NCBI GenBank assembly: GCA_964467255.1
Contig: CAYXPR010000017.1
Coordinates: forward strand, 1-36,554
Reading direction: 5' to 3'
Source: CAYXPR01 sp964467255
GTDB lineage: Bacteria; Pseudomonadota; Alphaproteobacteria; Rickettsiales; RGZB01
Length of the DNA stretch: 36,554 nt
Numbering within the stretch: the stretch's first letter is position 1; every line of letters begins with the position of its first letter. The notes under the pieces are model-generated. The model was not told where the DNA came from, did not search any database, and saw only the letters and a program-made list of their open reading frames with translations. Shown here one piece after another: positions 23,995 through 32,305 of this stretch. Position numbers and translations under genes: made by a program.

Positions 23995-25392
23995 TTACAG
24001 CAGTATCCACGTGGCGGTGCCAAGGAAGGCAAAAAAGCCCACAATATCGGTCACCGTAGTAAGGAACACAGCAGAGGCTACAGCGGGGTCTATTTTCATG
24101 CGCTCAAGGATGAGCGGAATGCTCACACCGGCAAGCCCCGCCGCAAACAAATTGACCACCATCGCGAGTGCAAACGCACCAGCAAGGAACAGGCTTTTAT
24201 AGAGCAACAGCACCACCAGCCCCACAATCACGGCAAAGGCAAAACCATTCATCGTAGAAGAAAGCACTTCTTTGAGCAGCACGCGGCGGGCGTTGGTGGC
24301 GGTCAGTTCTTTTGTGGCAAGGCCGCGCACGGCGATGGTCAGCGTTTGCGTGCCCGCATTGCCACCCATGGAGGCCACGATGGGCATCAGCACGGCCAGC
24401 GCTACTATTTTTTCAATCGATTCTTCATAAAAGGAAATCACATAGGATGCTGCTATCGCCGTCAGCAGGTTAATGAATAACCACGGAAAGCGCCTTACCG
24501 CCGTTTCCCAGAACGACGTATACAGGCCCGTTTCCGACACGCCGCCGAGTAACATCAAATCTTCTTCGGCTTCTTCGTCGATCACGTCCACCACGTCATC
24601 CACAGCAATCACACCCACGATGCGGCCTTTTTTATCCACCACCGGAGCAGAAACCAGTGCGTATTTGCGGAACATATAGGCAACGTCTTCTTGGTCGGTA
24701 TCAGCGTTGATGGTCTGCACTTCTGTTTCCATCAGATTCTTAATACCGATGGAGCGGCTGCTGCGTATCACGCGGCTCACCAACACGCTGCCCACGGGCA
24801 TCTTCTGTTTGTTAATCACAAATATCTGATAAAAATCGGTCGGCAGCGTACTCTTTTCCGCACGCAGATAATCAATCGTTTGCCCCACGTCCCAGTCTTC
24901 GGGAATGGCGACATACTGCACATTCATCAATCGTCCGGCAGACTTTTCGTCATACGCCAGACCTTCCTCAATCACTTGGCGCTGTTCTTCCGGAATGGCA
25001 TCGAGAATTTCCTGCTGCTCAGGTTTTTCAAGTTCTTCGATAACCTGAATCGCGTCGTCGCTATCCAGCTGGGTAATGGCCTCGGCTGCCTTTTCGGCAC
25101 CGAGTGCTTCCATCACTTCGTCCACCACCTTGCCTTCAAGGCCGCGTAAAATTTCAGGGTCGAACTCGTCGCGAATCACCGCCACCAGCACGCGGCGATG
25201 GTCGGCATCTACTTGGTTCAGTAATTCTGCAATATCGGCGGTGTGCATGGTGCCGATAAGGTCACGCACTTTGTGGCGCTTGTTTTCCTCAAGCGAGGTC
25301 GTGATTTCAGCCACAAGGTCAGCGCTAAGACCGAATGTCTTTTCCTGCGCCGACGCGGAGATGCTCTGATTCAGGTCTTCAACTTCTGCCAC
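23995..25392 (-). CDS. mgtE: Magnesium transporter MgtE
   Basis: A 465-residue protein with the MgtE layout: an acidic helical N domain (about 20-140), a CBS pair (about 145-265; VGSVLVSRVI, GVIAVDDVVDVID) and five transmembrane helices from about 300. The transmembrane part holds the pore motifs PIVASMGGNAGTQT and AAGLAGVSIPLILERM. It is a Mg2+ channel gated by internal Mg2+ through the N and CBS domains. The start is GTG with AAAGGG spaced by six bases. No magnesium riboswitch is evident in the short upstream region. Confidence 0.95.
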   Translation of the reverse strand: MAEVEDLNQSISASAQEKTFGLSADLVAEITTSLEENKRHKVRDLIGTMHTADIAELLNQVDADHRRVLVAVIRDEFDPEILRGLEGKVVDEVMEALGAEKAAEAITQLDSDDAIQVIEELEKPEQQEILDAIPEEQRQVIEEGLAYDEKSAGRLMNVQYVAIPEDWDVGQTIDYLRAEKSTLPTDFYQIFVINKQKMPVGSVLVSRVIRSSRSIGIKNLMETEVQTINADTDQEDVAYMFRKYALVSAPVVDKKGRIVGVIAVDDVVDVIDEEAEEDLMLLGGVSETGLYTSFWETAVRRFPWLFINLLTAIAASYVISFYEESIEKIVALAVLMPIVASMGGNAGTQTLTIAVRGLATKELTATNARRVLLKEVLSSTMNGFAFAVIVGLVVLLLYKSLFLAGAFALAMVVNLFAAGLAGVSIPLILERMKIDPAVASAVFLTTVTDIVGFFAFLGTATWILL

Positions 25393-25463
25393 CTGACACC
25401 CTTTCCGCTCTGGATTTTCAAGACGTGTGGATTATTTAATTTTTTGCGGCAAACCGTCCAAAT

Positions 25464-25492
25464 TTTTTAATGATTTTATCCGCGAATGTCAA
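25464..25492 (-). promoter_or_regulatory. Candidate promoter of mgtE
   Basis: On the minus strand a consensus TTGACA (25487-25492) is followed by a 17-base spacer and TAAAAA (25464-25469), about 70 bases before the mgtE GTG. Confidence 0.45.
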
Positions 25493-25527
25493 AAGAAACT
25501 GACCGACCCTGTAAGTATTTTTGCCCT

Positions 25528-25567
25528 AAAAACAAAACAACCTCCCCAGCGATGGAGAGGTTGTTTT
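25528..25567 (-). terminator. Intrinsic terminator of the orphan secreted gene
   Basis: On the minus strand AAAACAACCTCTCC and GGGGAGGTTGTTTT pair over 14 positions (one G-U) around loop ATCGCT, followed by G and five T residues. It separates the 25614-26246 gene from the mgtE promoter. Confidence 0.9.
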
Positions 25568-25613
25568 GGCTGCTTCTAGCATACGAGGCTAGCGTGCAGC
25601 AAATTCATGAACC

Positions 25614-26246
25614 CTACTTCTTGTCAGTGGTTGCTTCGATTTTGGCACGCTCATACAAAGCGCGGCCTTCACCGAATTCGGTCAACGTTTCCTCGAGCAT
25701 CTTGTTGCGCTCGAACTTCGTCAACCATCCCATCTCTTCGTTTTTGTCATCGTTTTTGATGTTCAGGATATTTCCCTCGAACACGATGACGCCACCGTCG
25801 AGCTGACCATGCTTCGCATGCGGCGCAACTTCCCACACGAGGGCGTTGTCACCACGCTGCCGCAGCAGAATCAACTGAAGACGTCCGTCCTCACCAATGC
25901 TGCCACGCACGATGCCTTTATGGCGTGTCAGGCTGCTTCCGCTGCCCGCCACATACCCGGCTTCGTACGTCCCGCGAACAGGTGAGACACCGTTCTTCTG
26001 CTTCTCTCCAACAACCAGTTTCAGGGTGTGGAGAGGAGCGCCACCGGCTTGCTTTTCGATGCCGATCACCAGCATCTCTTCACCGGGGTCCAGAGGCGGA
26101 GGCACCAGGCCGTCCTTAGTTGGACCCACTGAGCCCGGGTTCACCTTGATGTTCGTGGACTCGATGACAGGCTTCTTATCCTGTGCATCCGCGACCACAC
26201 CGAACACCACCAACGACGCAAACACGAACATTGACATGCGGTTCAT
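25614..26246 (-). CDS. Orphan secreted protein, 210 residues
   Basis: An unrecognised protein with a clear signal peptide (MNRMSMFVFASLVVFGVVADA, cleavage before QDKK). A proline-rich linker follows (about 35-60), then a predicted beta-rich domain of about 110 residues (EEMLVIGIEKQ, HTLKLVVGEKQ, GRLQLILLRQRG, GGVIVFEGNIL), then a charged helical tail. There are no cysteines in the mature part. A good AGGAG site lies seven bases before the ATG. Codon use favours AAG, GAG and GGT more than neighbouring genes, which suggests a different origin. The gene has its own leader and a strong terminator, so it is a single-gene cassette beside tRNA-Leu. Confidence 0.78.
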   Translation of the reverse strand: MNRMSMFVFASLVVFGVVADAQDKKPVIESTNIKVNPGSVGPTKDGLVPPPLDPGEEMLVIGIEKQAGGAPLHTLKLVVGEKQKNGVSPVRGTYEAGYVAGSGSSLTRHKGIVRGSIGEDGRLQLILLRQRGDNALVWEVAPHAKHGQLDGGVIVFEGNILNIKNDDKNEEMGWLTKFERNKMLEETLTEFGEGRALYERAKIEATTDKK

Positions 26247-26290
26247 TTTTGACTCCTGTACCCTTCATGGGATCTGGAGAACGGGCGAGC

Positions 26291-26321
26291 GAGCAAAGGG
26301 AAACCGCTTTCCTTTTTGCTC
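26291..26321 (-). repeat. Hairpin in the leader of the orphan secreted gene
   Basis: GAGCAAAGGGAAA and TTTCCTTTTTGCTC form a near-perfect 13-bp hairpin with loop CCGC, 45 bases upstream of the orphan gene's ATG. It could be a leader stem-loop. The rest of the gap 26322-26484 shows no gene. Confidence 0.5.
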
Positions 26322-26484
26322 ACTTAGATAATTTCCCCGCAAGGCATAACAGCCATTGCAGTTGCAACACGCTTACATAACCCATAGCCAAGGCTAAAAG
26401 GTGGTGTTGCAGAAATTACCAACGAAATAGACTCCAGAATAGCACCCACAGCATTAAGAAGCCGTTAAGAGGGCGAAAATAGGC

Positions 26485-26513
26485 ACAAAAATCTGCTGGA
26501 CTAAGTAGTCCAG
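26485..26513 (-). terminator. Terminator of tRNA-Leu
   Basis: On the minus strand CTGGACT-ACTT-AGTCCAG is a perfect 7-bp hairpin followed shortly by five T residues, about 44 bases past the 3' end of the tRNA-Leu gene. Confidence 0.6.
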
Positions 26514-26556
26514 TTGCATGATTTAGCTGCTATTAATCAGATATTTAAAGAAAATA

Positions 26557-26643
26557 TGGTGCGGTCGAGAGGACTTGAACCTCCACCCAGTTTCCTGGAC
26601 AACGACCTCAACGTTGCGCGTATACCAATTCCGCCACGACCGC
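26557..26643 (-). tRNA. tRNA-Leu (anticodon GAG)
   Basis: An 87-base class II tRNA on the minus strand. The acceptor is GCGGTCG/CGACCGC with discriminator A and encoded CCA. The anticodon stem is CAACG/CGTTG with loop TTGAGGT (anticodon GAG). A long variable arm (TCCAGGAAACTGGG region) and the T loop GTTCAAGTC follow. It reads CTC and CTT. Confidence 0.95.
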
Positions 26644-26677
26644 ACGAAAAGAAGATGCTTCCGATTGAAGCCATAGT

Positions 26678-26706
26678 GAGATACATAGAAACCTCTAAGG
26701 AATCAA
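26678..26706 (-). promoter_or_regulatory. Candidate promoter of tRNA-Leu
   Basis: On the minus strand TTGATT (26701-26706), a 17-base spacer and TATCTC (26678-26683) lie about 35 bases before the tRNA 5' end. The position argues that lipB begins after it, at 26724. Confidence 0.35.
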
Positions 26707-26723
26707 GTATTTTTGCTGAACCG

Positions 26724-27356
26724 ATGTCAGATAAACTCGAATGGAAAATTGAAAAGCAGCCGGTGGCCTACCCCACCGCGCTCGAAACCATGGAAAAGCG
26801 GGTGGCGGATATTGGCGCGCACACGGCGCCAGAGCTTATCTGGCTGCTGGAGCATCCGCCGCTCTACACGGGCGGGACTTCTGCAAAACCCAGCGATTTG
26901 CTCGATAGAAAAACCTTCCCCGTCTATGAAACGGGGCGCGGCGGGCAATATACTTACCACGGCCCCGGCCAGCGCATTGCTTACACCATGCTAAACCTCA
27001 AAGAACGCTATAAAGAGCCAGACCTCAAGCGCTACGTGCATGACTTAGAAGAGTGGATTATCCACACGCTCGCCGAATTCGACATAAAAGGCGAGCGCCG
27101 CAGCGGGCGCGTGGGCATTTGGGTTACCACCGGAAAATCAGAGGCAAAAATCGCCGCGCTCGGCATCCGCGTACGCAAATGGGTCAGTTACCACGGCATC
27201 GCCATTAACGTGAATCCTGATTTATCACATTTTGGCGGCATTGTGCCCTGCGGCATTAAAGAGCATGGGGTTACGTCCATGGTCAAATTTCAGCCTGAAA
27301 TCACCCTGCCTGCACTAGATAAGGCCCTGAAAAGCAAGTTTTCTTCCATTTTTTAG
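26724..27356 (+). CDS. lipB: Octanoyl transferase LipB
   Basis: A 210-residue enzyme from the ATG at 26724. It transfers octanoate from acyl carrier protein to lipoyl domains, the first step of lipoate synthesis. Family blocks are WLLEHPPLYTGG, GRGGQYTYHGPGQ (about 71-83), K142 in KIAALGIRV and the acyl-thioester cysteine C176 in IVPCGIKEHG. The open frame extends upstream to 26514, but that part crosses the tRNA-Leu gene on the other strand and is not LipB-like. An alternative ATG at 26655 would add 23 residues and overlap the tRNA promoter. Confidence 0.95.
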   Translation: MSDKLEWKIEKQPVAYPTALETMEKRVADIGAHTAPELIWLLEHPPLYTGGTSAKPSDLLDRKTFPVYETGRGGQYTYHGPGQRIAYTMLNLKERYKEPDLKRYVHDLEEWIIHTLAEFDIKGERRSGRVGIWVTTGKSEAKIAALGIRVRKWVSYHGIAINVNPDLSHFGGIVPCGIKEHGVTSMVKFQPEITLPALDKALKSKFSSIF

Positions 27357-27423
27357 GCTCTATGGTTATTAACGCTTTATTAAGCACATCCGGCTATACT
27401 GTAAGCTGCAATAAACCATAACA

Positions 27424-28401
27424 ATGGTGGTATCAATGGCAGTAATGGGTCATGGCGAGGCAATGCTCGCTGCGGTTTCGGCAAATCTTCAAAGGGAAGA
27501 AGCTGAAAGAGTAAAGCAGGCCATCCTGCGCCAAAATATGGTTGAAGTTCCAGCTTTGTTTCAAGGGTTCATCCGCGCCACGAATGCCGACAAAGGTTTC
27601 CAAATGGCGGGGCACACACCACTGCTGGAAGACCTGCCACCCACCCTATTCAAATATCAGGAAGCCGCGCCGGTAAACGCAACGATTTTTAATCCGGCTG
27701 CCTTTGCGGGAATACCGCCTGCACAAACAGCTACCTCTGCCGCCGTTGGCACAATACAGCGCATCAACGATGTTCTGTTTGAAGATCTGCTGAAGCTCGG
27801 CGTTAACTTCACTATGGAGGCCGATGTCAGCAAGCGCCCCGAGGGCGACCGTTACTATAATTACACTGCCGTAGCCACCTTCATCACCGGTGGCACGAAG
27901 CAAGAGCCTTATCTTGTGAAAGACACGAAAAGCCTCGGCACATTCCTTTCGTATCTCATGACAAAAGAAATAGATGGCCGTCCGCTGGTCACCCCGCGTG
28001 AAGTGATGGATTTACATGGCTACGGCTTCCTCATGGAAATCGCAAAGCCCGCTAATATCGAGGCACTAAATGGCATGGGCCTTAACTTTGAAGGGGCGCT
28101 ACAAAAAGCTGGCGTGTACGACCACGAAACCGTATCACGCATCGCCACCTACCGCATGGACGCAGGGCAGATGACCGCACAGGACGTGCATGAAAAATAC
28201 GGTGGACACATTCTTCTGAAAGCAACATCGGAAGAAAATATCACATGGCTGAAAGGCCTCACCGGCAAGCCGACCTGCTCGCTGGAAGATGCGCTGCCCG
28301 AAGCAGCCGCCTATCTTAAAACAATGTTCCCACCCACGCGGCAGGAAAAACCCGCCGCCGAGCCACTGACAGGTAAAGAAAAAGGCACAAGCCTTGTCTA
28401 A
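27424..28401 (+). CDS. Unrecognised cytosolic protein, 325 residues
   Basis: No known family recognised. There is no signal peptide or membrane segment. The protein looks largely alpha-helical, with segments such as EAERVKQAILRQNMVEVPALFQGFI and the repeated-looking ends PANIEALNGMGLNFEGALQKAG and EENITWLKGLTGKPTCSLEDAL. The last 25 residues are charged and disordered. A -10-like TATACT (27395-27400) lies 24 bases before the first ATG. The true start may instead be the ATG at 27436, as no ribosome site decides it. It overlaps the next small gene by eight bases, suggesting coupled translation. Confidence 0.7.
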   Translation: MVVSMAVMGHGEAMLAAVSANLQREEAERVKQAILRQNMVEVPALFQGFIRATNADKGFQMAGHTPLLEDLPPTLFKYQEAAPVNATIFNPAAFAGIPPAQTATSAAVGTIQRINDVLFEDLLKLGVNFTMEADVSKRPEGDRYYNYTAVATFITGGTKQEPYLVKDTKSLGTFLSYLMTKEIDGRPLVTPREVMDLHGYGFLMEIAKPANIEALNGMGLNFEGALQKAGVYDHETVSRIATYRMDAGQMTAQDVHEKYGGHILLKATSEENITWLKGLTGKPTCSLEDALPEAAAYLKTMFPPTRQEKPAAEPLTGKEKGTSLV

Positions 28402-28648
28402 GCGCTTCACTGAAAAATTAAAAACATCCGAAGCACACAACGTGTTTCTTTCACGCGGCACGCACAATGGCCGCGCCACGTGGCATTATATAAAAGTAGA
28501 AAAAAATAAATTGCCGCTGTTTAAAAAAGCGCTGGAGAAAGATTCGATTGAGCTGGCAGATTTCGGTGAGATTTTATTTTCCGGCTGGGGCGAATCACCA
28601 CCTGACAATATCACCAAGCAGGTGAAAAAAATGTTTGGCTGCGATTAG
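28394..28648 (+). CDS. Small conserved-looking cytosolic protein, 84 residues
   Basis: Begins with TTG at 28394, with AAAGG nine bases upstream, overlapping the end of the preceding gene by eight bases. The protein is compact, basic and well mixed in composition (NVFLSRGTHNGRATWHYIKVEK, LADFGEILFSGWGESPPDNI), which looks like a genuine small globular domain. I do not know its function. The close overlap suggests it is translated together with the 325-residue protein. It converges on phaR with two bases between the stops. Confidence 0.65.
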   Translation: MSKRFTEKLKTSEAHNVFLSRGTHNGRATWHYIKVEKNKLPLFKKALEKDSIELADFGEILFSGWGESPPDNITKQVKKMFGCD

Positions 28649-28650
28649 AG

Positions 28651-29226
28651 CTAGCTGCCGCTTTTTTTGTCGTTCTTATTGCCGCCCTGCCCGTTCTTTT
28701 TTTCTTCCGGCTTAATCGGATTCAGTGCATCAAATGGGTTCAGTGGGTTCATGCCCTGCATGGTGCTCATGGGGTTGAACTGGCCAAACATACCCATCAT
28801 CTTTTCAAAGAATTCCATGTTCTGGCGCGAGAGTTGTTCGAACTGTTTCAGCGGCGAAAACTCATCGAGCTTGCCAACATAGGCGCGCATCTTATCTTGG
28901 TTCTGCGCAAAATTATGCATCATGCTGTCGAGATACGACGGCAGCACTGTGCGCAGTGAATCATCGTAAAAGCGAATCACGTGTTTTAAAAAGCTCACAG
29001 GCAGCATGTTGTAGCCCTGCGACTCTTGTTCGAAAATCACCTGCGTCAGCACTTGGCGGGTCAGGTCTTCGTTCGTTTTGGCGTCATGCACCACGAATTC
29101 TTCGCCGCGTTTAATCATCTGGCACAAGTCTTCCAGCGTCACATACTTGCTGGTGGATGTGTCGTACAAACGCCGATTGGCGTATTTTTTAATGACTACA
29201 ACTTCAGGCGCTTTTTTGTCTGTCAT
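28651..29226 (-). CDS. phaR: Polyhydroxyalkanoate synthesis repressor PhaR
   Basis: A 191-residue protein. The N-terminal PHB accumulation regulator DNA-binding domain (VIKKYANRRLYDTSTSKYVTL, about 9-29, then EDLCQMIKRGEEF) is followed by the second PHB_acc domain (QVIFEQESQGYNMLP, FYDDSLRTVLPSYLDSMM). The C-terminus is Met/Asn/Pro-rich and ends in a lysine-rich tail. PhaR represses phasin and polymer synthesis genes and binds polyhydroxybutyrate granules. No phaC or phasin gene is in the window. It lies 18 bases after ubiA on the same strand. Confidence 0.93.
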   Translation of the reverse strand: MTDKKAPEVVVIKKYANRRLYDTSTSKYVTLEDLCQMIKRGEEFVVHDAKTNEDLTRQVLTQVIFEQESQGYNMLPVSFLKHVIRFYDDSLRTVLPSYLDSMMHNFAQNQDKMRAYVGKLDEFSPLKQFEQLSRQNMEFFEKMMGMFGQFNPMSTMQGMNPLNPFDALNPIKPEEKKNGQGGNKNDKKSGS

Positions 29227-29244
29227 GCCATCATCTTACTGGAT

Positions 29245-30108
29245 TTACGGCAAAATTAAAGACTTTTGTAATAAAATGGCCGCCAGCACGATAATGCCGA
29301 ACACTGTGTTGGATTTAAACACACTCATGCAGCTGCGCGGATTCGCAAGATTCACCTGATACACCTGCCACCCCAAATGCAGCGCGGCGGGAAGCATCAT
29401 CAGGTAAAAGCCAAAGCCATAGCCTTGGAGGAATCCCACATACACCAAAAGCCCCCACGTAACGGAATAAAAGAATGCCACGAATGGTTTGGTGAAATCG
29501 CCCAGCAGCACGGCGGTGGATTTTATTCCCGCTTTAATGTCATCGCGTCGGTCTTGGTGCGCGTAGATGGTGTCGTAGCCCAGTGTCCAGCACAGGCAGG
29601 CAAGGTACAGCAGCAACGATTGCTTGCTGATTTCTTCCTGCAGCGCCGCCCAACTGATAAGCGCGCCCATATTAAACGTGATGCCCAGCACCAGCTGTGG
29701 AAAGTGGAACACGCGCTTCATAAACGGATATACCACCACCAAAATGGCAGACATAAACCCGATGATGATGGAAAGTTTGGAAAGCTGGAACAGCACCATC
29801 AGCCCCGCCAGCAGCAACAGGCCCAGCAATATGCCCGCCTGCTTCACGCTTAATTCGCCCGAGGCAATCGGGCGCTTTTTGGTGCGCTCCACCTTGTCGT
29901 CTAAATCCCTGTCGATAATGTCATTCACCACGCAGCCTGCGCCGCGCATCACCACCGCGCCCACGGTAAACAGCAGCACCATATACAAATCCACCACACG
30001 GGTCAGGTCTGCAAAACTTATCCCCCACAGGCACGGAATCAGCAGCAGCCAAATGCCTGTAGGCTGGTGCAGGCGCATCAGGCGGATGTAAGGTGAAAGT
30101 GTGAACAC
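29245..30108 (-). CDS. ubiA: 4-hydroxybenzoate polyprenyltransferase
   Basis: A 287-residue integral membrane prenyltransferase with about nine helices. The two aspartate-rich motifs are present: NDIIDRDLDDKVERT near residue 62, and DTIYAHQDRRDD near 185, which binds the Mg2+-diphosphate. It joins the polyprenyl chain to 4-hydroxybenzoate in ubiquinone synthesis, which fits the cox genes nearby. The start is GTG at 30108. Confidence 0.95.
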   Translation of the reverse strand: MFTLSPYIRLMRLHQPTGIWLLLIPCLWGISFADLTRVVDLYMVLLFTVGAVVMRGAGCVVNDIIDRDLDDKVERTKKRPIASGELSVKQAGILLGLLLLAGLMVLFQLSKLSIIIGFMSAILVVVYPFMKRVFHFPQLVLGITFNMGALISWAALQEEISKQSLLLYLACLCWTLGYDTIYAHQDRRDDIKAGIKSTAVLLGDFTKPFVAFFYSVTWGLLVYVGFLQGYGFGFYLMMLPAALHLGWQVYQVNLANPRSCMSVFKSNTVFGIIVLAAILLQKSLILP

Positions 30109-30202
30109 GCTGGAACTCTGCCGGGTTAACTGATATGTTTCAGCCCCTTACTATACGGATAACAAAACAAAATAACAAGCGATTACAGCAACTTACATTA
30201 CC

Positions 30203-30958
30203 ATGCCGATTCGCCTTTACACAGCCCAGCGCCTTGCAAGCGGCACATTCTGCGAACTTTCGCCCGAGCAGTGCAATTATCTGCACAATGTGATGCGGCT
30301 GAAAGAAGGCGAAATCATTCATATATTTAATGGGCAGGATGGCGAGTGGGCCGCGCGCATCGCCAACATTTCCAAAAAACATGGCAGCCTTGTGCTGGAA
30401 TCGCAAACACGGAAGCAGCAGGAAGTCCCAGATTTCTGGCTCGCTTTTGCACCCATCAAGCATGGGCGCATTGATTGGCTGGTGGAAAAAGCTACCGAAC
30501 TTGGCGTGGCAAAGCTGTTGCCCGTGCAAACCAAACACACCATCGTAAACCGTGTAAATGTAGAACGCTTACAAGCCCACGCGCTGGAAGCCGCCGAACA
30601 ATCCGAGCGACTCAGCGTGCCTGAAGTGGCTGAACTGGTCGAACTGCAAAAATTAATTCAAGGCTGGGATGGCTCGCGTAAAATCATTGTATGTGATGAA
30701 ACGGGCAGCGGCAAACCCATGCTAGAAGCCCTGCAGCCGTTTAAATCCACTGAGCAGAAATGGGCGCTACTGATTGGCCCTGAAGGTGGCTTTGCAAAAG
30801 CCGAGCTTGAAAAGCTGCGTTCCCTTCCCTATGTGATAAGTGTGGGACTTGGCCCACGCGTGCTGCGCGCCGACACCGCTGCCTTAAGCGCCCTCACCTG
30901 TTTGCAGGCCGCGCTGGGTGACTGGCACAACGCACCGCGTTTTGAAACAAAAGCGTAA
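30203..30958 (+). CDS. rsmE: 16S rRNA m3U1498 methyltransferase
   Basis: A 251-residue SPOUT methyltransferase. The N-terminal PUA-like domain holds NYLHNVMRLKEGEIIHIFNG. The catalytic domain holds IKHGRIDWLVEKATELGV, the knot motifs LLIGPEGGFAKAE and SVGLGPRVLRADTAALSAL, both needed for AdoMet binding. It methylates U1498 of 16S rRNA. It is divergent from ubiA, and gshA follows after 19 bases. Confidence 0.95.
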   Translation: MPIRLYTAQRLASGTFCELSPEQCNYLHNVMRLKEGEIIHIFNGQDGEWAARIANISKKHGSLVLESQTRKQQEVPDFWLAFAPIKHGRIDWLVEKATELGVAKLLPVQTKHTIVNRVNVERLQAHALEAAEQSERLSVPEVAELVELQKLIQGWDGSRKIIVCDETGSGKPMLEALQPFKSTEQKWALLIGPEGGFAKAELEKLRSLPYVISVGLGPRVLRADTAALSALTCLQAALGDWHNAPRFETKA

Positions 30959-30977
30959 GCAGAAAGCCTCCCCCGCC

Positions 30978-32216
30978 ATGTCAAAAATTTTCGAGATTTT
31001 AAACGGCGTCTTAAAAGACAGGGCTGCGGTCGAGGCGTGGTTTGAAGAAGCCTATCAATATGGCATGCCACATTATGTCACCTCGGTTGACCTGCGTCAT
31101 AGCGGCTACAAACTCGCTCCGGTTGACACCAACTTGTTCCCCGCTGGCTTCAACGTGTTGTCGGAAGGTTGCTTCAGCGAAGCTAAACGCCTGAGCAAAG
31201 AATTTTTTGCGCGCTATCACCCCAATGCAAAATCGGCGCTGCTGATTCCTGAAAACCATACACGCAATTTGAACTATCTCGATAACGTCGCGCGCTTAAA
31301 AGAAATTCTGGAAGATACGGGGCTTGAAGTGCATTTAGGTAGCCTCATTGCCACCGAGCCGTTTGAACTCACCAGCGCCAGCGGCCATGTGCTTAAACTG
31401 CACCCGCTTAAAAAAGAAGATGGCAACCTGAACATCAAACAATGCAGCACCCGCGTGCCCGATGTGATTGTGGTGAATAACGACCTCACCACCGGTGCGC
31501 CAGACATTCTAAAAGACATCCGCCAGCCTGCACTGCCGCCGGTTGGCTTCGGTTGGTATCGCCGTCGCAAGAGCATTCACTTTGAAAGCTACGCCGATGT
31601 GGCGCAGCGTTTTGCCGGAAGGTTCAACATCGACCCATGGCTTATCTCGGCGCATTTTGATAAATGCGGCAAAGTCGATTTCAAAGAAAAAACAGGGCTT
31701 GAGTGCGTGGCCATCTCCATTGAAAAAGTGCTCACGCGCGTGCGCGAAAAATATAAAGAATATGGCGTGACTGATGAACCCTATGTGTTCGTCAAAGCCG
31801 ATAACGGCACTTACGGCATGGGCATCATGACCATCAAAAACCCGCAGGAAATTTTCGACATCAATAAAAAAATCCGCAACAAAATGAACGTCATCAAAGA
31901 AGGTGCCAGCAACAGCGAAGTGCTGGTGCAAGAAGGCGTGCCGACGATTGACACGATTGGCGGTAAAGTTGCTGAACCGATGATGTATGTGGTGGGCGGC
32001 AAAGCCGTGGGCTGCACGTATCGCGTGAACGAGCACCGCGACGCATTCGGCAATTTAAATGCCGCAGGCATGACATTTAAAGGTGCGTGCGAAGCTGACA
32101 TTGAAACCGAAGACAAAGCCCGCATCACCGAAGGCTGCCCCGTGCTCGCCCTCATGGGCCGTCTCGCGGCACTGGCTGCTTACAGCGAGTGCTACGAAAC
32201 ACAGTGGGATATTTAA
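30978..32216 (+). CDS. gshA: Glutamate-cysteine ligase (Acidithiobacillus-type GshA)
   Basis: A 412-residue protein from the ATG at 30978. It belongs to the distinct GshA family first noted in Acidithiobacillus ferrooxidans (TIGR02049 type), not the E. coli type. Recognisable parts are the N-terminal MPHYVTSVDLRHSGYKLAPVD, GWYRRRKSIHF, FVKADNGTYGMGIMTI and the end EPMMYVVGGKAVGCTYRVNEH. It forms gamma-glutamylcysteine, the first step of glutathione synthesis. The frame extends upstream into rsmE, but the N-terminus fits the family from 30978. It converges on gshB, with the parS site between. Confidence 0.9.
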   Translation: MSKIFEILNGVLKDRAAVEAWFEEAYQYGMPHYVTSVDLRHSGYKLAPVDTNLFPAGFNVLSEGCFSEAKRLSKEFFARYHPNAKSALLIPENHTRNLNYLDNVARLKEILEDTGLEVHLGSLIATEPFELTSASGHVLKLHPLKKEDGNLNIKQCSTRVPDVIVVNNDLTTGAPDILKDIRQPALPPVGFGWYRRRKSIHFESYADVAQRFAGRFNIDPWLISAHFDKCGKVDFKEKTGLECVAISIEKVLTRVREKYKEYGVTDEPYVFVKADNGTYGMGIMTIKNPQEIFDINKKIRNKMNVIKEGASNSEVLVQEGVPTIDTIGGKVAEPMMYVVGGKAVGCTYRVNEHRDAFGNLNAAGMTFKGACEADIETEDKARITEGCPVLALMGRLAALAAYSECYETQWDI

Positions 32217-32272
32217 AACCCTCTATTATATAGGTGTGCGTAAAGTGCCGGAAGGTGCGCGGGCGCAAATGT

Positions 32273-32290
32273 AACAATTTGTAAATTGTT
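32273..32290. repeat. 18-bp AT-rich palindrome overlapping parS
   Basis: AACAATTT-GT-AAATTGTT is a perfect inverted repeat (32273-32290) whose right end shares four bases with parS. It may be a weak terminator for gshA or a protein site. It has no proper T run of its own on the plus strand. Confidence 0.45.
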
Positions 32291-32302
32291 TCACGTGAAA
32301 CA
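32287..32302. other. parS: parS, ParB chromosome-partition site
   Basis: TGTTTCACGTGAAACA is a perfect copy of the 16-bp parS consensus bound by chromosomal ParB. It lies in the 89-base gap between the convergent gshA and gshB. parS sites cluster near the replication origin, so this part of the chromosome is probably origin-proximal. No second copy was found in the window. Confidence 0.93.
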
Positions 32303-32305
32303 TTT

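Noticed and set aside
26514..26723. N-terminal extension of lipB
   Set aside because: The extension crosses the opposite-strand tRNA-Leu and its promoter and is not similar to LipB. The ATG at 26724 gives the normal length.
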